Source of the DNA: Planctomycetota bacterium
Lineage (GTDB): Bacteria > Planctomycetota > JAJSAM01 > JAJVHW01
DNA: 55,223 nucleotides
Reading direction: 5' to 3'
Assembly (NCBI GenBank): GCA_021776825.1
Contig: JAJFFG010000029.1
Span: 1-55,223 of the forward strand
Shown: positions 53,880-55,223 of the stretch, in pieces
Numbering within the stretch: the stretch's first letter is position 1
Layout of the letters: every line of letters starts with the position of its first letter
The notes under the pieces: model-generated
The model's database searches: none
The model's input: the letters and a program-made list of their open reading frames with translations, nothing else
Told to the model about the DNA's origin: nothing
Position numbers and translations under genes: made by a program

Positions 53880-53965
53880 AAGTTTCCACTTAAGTCGCTG
53901 TAAAACAACGACTTGCGACGATCTTAAGTCACATCGAGAGCCAATTCTCAGAACGACGGTTGACG
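53880..53965. promoter_or_regulatory. AT-rich island with repeated CTTAAGTC, possible promoter region
   Basis: CTTAAGTC occurs at 53889-53896 and again at 53923-53930 (34 bp apart), with CGACTT between them at 53909-53914 forming inverted pairing with AAGTCG. This is the least GC-rich stretch of the 690-bp gene-free interval 53572-54261 and lies about 100 bp upstream of the riboswitch, so the promoter of its transcript may be here. The rest of 53572-53880 shows nothing I recognise. Confidence 0.4.
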
Positions 53966-53993
53966 GTCCCTCAGGGTGGGATACGTTTCCTTC

Positions 53994-54011
53994 GCCTCCG
54001 GGAGAGGAGGC
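53994..54011. other. Short hairpin GCCTCC/GGAGGC
   Basis: A 6-bp GC stem with a 6-base loop (GGGAGA) lies between the AT-rich island and the riboswitch. There is no T-tract. It may be part of the leader. Confidence 0.3.
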
Positions 54012-54054
54012 GCGCCGGACGACGATGGGTCGCCAGCACTTTGAGAGCGCAACG

Positions 54055-54154
54055 GACCGAATTCAGGGCAAACCCACCGAAAGGTGGCGACGCAAAGCTA
54101 TAGGGCCTCGGTCCTCCGCAGTGGAGCGGAGGGCGTGGCAGCCAGCTACCGGTT
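54055..54154 (+). ncRNA. Cyclic di-GMP-I (GEMM) riboswitch aptamer
   Basis: The conserved core is present in order. AGGGCAAACC is at about 54065-54074. A P2 stem CCACC-GAAA-GGTGG with a GNRA tetraloop is at 54074-54087. CGACGCAAAGCTA is at 54088-54100, then GGGCC. A long P3 stem is built on TCCTCCGC/GCGGAGGG. GGCAGCCAGCTACCGG closes the aptamer. A short P1 can form from GACCG (54055-54059) and CGGTT (54150-54154). The tetraloop, GACGCAAAG and the receptor-like segment are the class-I c-di-GMP hallmarks. It precedes a FliA/WhiG-type sigma gene by about 105 bp. Confidence 0.92.
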
Positions 54155-54156
54155 AA

Positions 54157-54255
54157 TCGAGAGGCCTTGCTCCGAACGCAGGGGCACCTCTCGAGTCGCG
54201 AGTGAGCGCTCGTGAGACCTCCCCGACCGCGGTCCGATGCAGACCGGGAGAGGTG
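54157..54255 (+). promoter_or_regulatory. Translational expression platform of the c-di-GMP riboswitch
   Basis: CCTCTCGA (54187-54194) can pair with TCGAGAGG (54157-54164) right after the aptamer. The overlapping CACCTCTC (54185-54192) pairs perfectly with GAGAGGTG (54248-54255), which contains the ribosome binding site of the sigma gene. A second anti-ribosome-binding-site segment, ACCTCCCCG (54217-54225), pairs with CGGGAGAGGT (54245-54254) with one bulged A. The two states exclude each other, the form of a translational switch. The direction of control is not deducible by eye. Confidence 0.7.
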
Positions 54256-54261
54256 AACACG

Positions 54262-55038
54262 ATGCGGATCGCTGACGCTGACATGCGCGACATCTGGACT
54301 CAGTACAAAGAGAGTCCGAACCAGGATCTTCGCAACATCCTGCTCGAGAAGTACCTGCCGCTCGTCCGCTACGTGGCCGAGCGGCTTTCGCATTCTCTGC
54401 CGTCGTTCGTCGACGTGGACGACCTCGCGAGCATGGGCATCTTCGGCCTGTTCGACGCGATCGACCGCTTCGACCCGACCATGGGCGTCAAGTTCAAGAC
54501 GTACGCCATGAACCGCATCCGCGGCAGCATCCTGGACGAGCTTCGCAGCCTCGACTGGGTCCCGCGTCTCGTCCGCATCAAGGCCAACAAGATCGACAAG
54601 GCCTGCCGGGCTCTGCACCGCACGCTCGGCCGCGAGCCCACCTTCTTCGAGATGGCGAAGGAGTTGGGGATGCACTTCGATGAGTACAACCTCATGATCG
54701 AGGGCGCCGCGGCGACGGCGATCATCAGCCTCTCCGAGGAGTGGACCGATCAGGAGGACAACCACGGCAACCGCAAGATCGACCTCCTGAAGGACGACGA
54801 CCGGGGCGCCAACCCGACCCACGCTCTTCAGCTCGGCGACATTCGCGGCGTGATCGCGAACCACCTGACCGAGAAAGAGAAGATCATCGTCACCCTCTAC
54901 TACTACGAGGGCCTGTCGATGAAGGAGATCGCCCACGTGCTGAACCTGACCGAGTCGCGCATCTGCCAGATCCACGGCAAGGTGATCACGCGCCTGAAGG
55001 AGCAGCTCGACCGCACGCGCAACAACCTGTTCGCGTAG
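54262..55038 (+). CDS. FliA/WhiG-family sigma factor
   Basis: This is a 258-residue protein. ATG 54262 follows GGGAGAGG by 8 bp. Region 2 (EKYLPLVRYVAERLSHSLPSFVDVDDLASMGIFGLFDAIDRFD...KFKTYAMNRIRGSILDELRSLDWVPR), region 3 (FFEMAKELGMHFDEYN) and region 4 (LTEKEKIIVTLYYYEGLSMKEIAHVLNLTESRICQIHGKV) are complete and of the FliA/WhiG type. Targets may be flagellar or developmental genes; none is in the window. Control by c-di-GMP through the upstream riboswitch is likely. Confidence 0.93.
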   Translation: MRIADADMRDIWTQYKESPNQDLRNILLEKYLPLVRYVAERLSHSLPSFVDVDDLASMGIFGLFDAIDRFDPTMGVKFKTYAMNRIRGSILDELRSLDWVPRLVRIKANKIDKACRALHRTLGREPTFFEMAKELGMHFDEYNLMIEGAAATAIISLSEEWTDQEDNHGNRKIDLLKDDDRGANPTHALQLGDIRGVIANHLTEKEKIIVTLYYYEGLSMKEIAHVLNLTESRICQIHGKVITRLKEQLDRTRNNLFA

Positions 55039-55223
55039 GCGATCTGGAGAGAGAGTCGCGGGGGGGGGGGGGGCCCCCCCGCGCCGCCCCCCCGCCGCTG
55101 CCGCCGGCGCCCCCCGGGCCCCGGGCCCCCCCCCCCCCCCCCCCGACTCTCTCTCCAGATCGCCTACGCGAACAGGTTGTTGCGCGTGCGGTCGAGCTGC
55201 TCCTTCAGGCGCGTGATCACCTT
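54979..55223. other. Fold-back inverted duplication at the sequence end, probable artefact
   Basis: Bases 55144-55223 are the reverse complement of about 54979-55058 (the sigma gene 3' end plus 20 bp) without visible mismatch. The centre (55062-55143) is runs of G then C with little other content. This looks like a contig-end assembly or sequencing fold-back. The region after 55063 should not be trusted as genomic. Confidence 0.8.

Overview
The window is a GC-rich bacterial chromosome segment, roughly two thirds G+C or more by eye, with gene-dense, overlapping operons and frequent GTG starts. Planctomycetota or a relative is my best guess. The reasons are a DUF1570-type secreted HExxH peptidase, the MFS/spermidine-synthase giant protein, a secreted protein with carboxypeptidase-regulatory-like repeats, and a zinc anti-sigma factor followed by a secreted basic helical protein. 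This is inference from gene content; the window has no rRNA or other taxonomic marker.

Layout. 1-2.9 kb: a secreted protease-like gene flanked by diverged intergenic repeats. 2.9-9.7 kb: secreted peptidase, CPBP membrane peptidase, an unusual signal peptidase I, an alpha/beta hydrolase, a molybdopterin oxidoreductase fused to pentapeptide repeats, and a small membrane protein. 9.7-24.5 kb: almost all of heme biosynthesis, with hemE-hemN-hemY on the + strand and hemX-hemA-hemC-hemD // hemB-hemL on the - strand. The second set follows a Bacillus-like order but is split by a two-gene, lower-GC, opposite-strand cassette. 25.1-30.8 kb: AdoCbl-dependent ribonucleotide reductase, dCTP deaminase and cobalamin adenosyltransferase, a dNTP-supply set. 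31-34.4 kb: a membrane protein and a large M48 peptidase. 34.4-41.6 kb: a nine-gene, mostly translationally coupled cytochrome c maturation operon (System I) on the - strand, with a Cys-type (CxxxY) CcmE, an odd CcmH and an unrecognised membrane protein between ccmI and ccmA. 41.7-45.8 kb: boxB-boxC (aerobic benzoyl-CoA epoxidation and ring cleavage) and divergent boxR with a palindromic operator candidate. 46-51.2 kb: FHA protein, hypothetical, peptidylprolyl isomerase, and a 1179-aa MFS/spermidine-synthase/TPR protein. 51.3-53.6 kb: ECF sigma, anti-sigma and an exported basic protein. 54-55 kb: a cyclic-di-GMP-I (GEMM) riboswitch with a visible translational switch upstream of a FliA/WhiG-type sigma factor. 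The sequence ends in a fold-back inverted duplication that looks like an assembly artefact.

The hem and ccm blocks together supply heme and attach it to exported c-type cytochromes. The nrdJ-dcd-pduO block ties deoxynucleotide synthesis to B12. The box genes indicate aerobic use of benzoate-type aromatics, although boxA and the CoA ligase are not in the window.

Two structural signals cut across the genes. First, about ten unrelated tandem arrays share a period of 15 bp (sometimes 18), sit at gene junctions or in protein termini and linkers, and stay in frame when coding. Second, dispersed inverted-repeat elements sit on or close to the stop codons of convergent genes. No tRNA, rRNA, CRISPR array or transposase was recognised.
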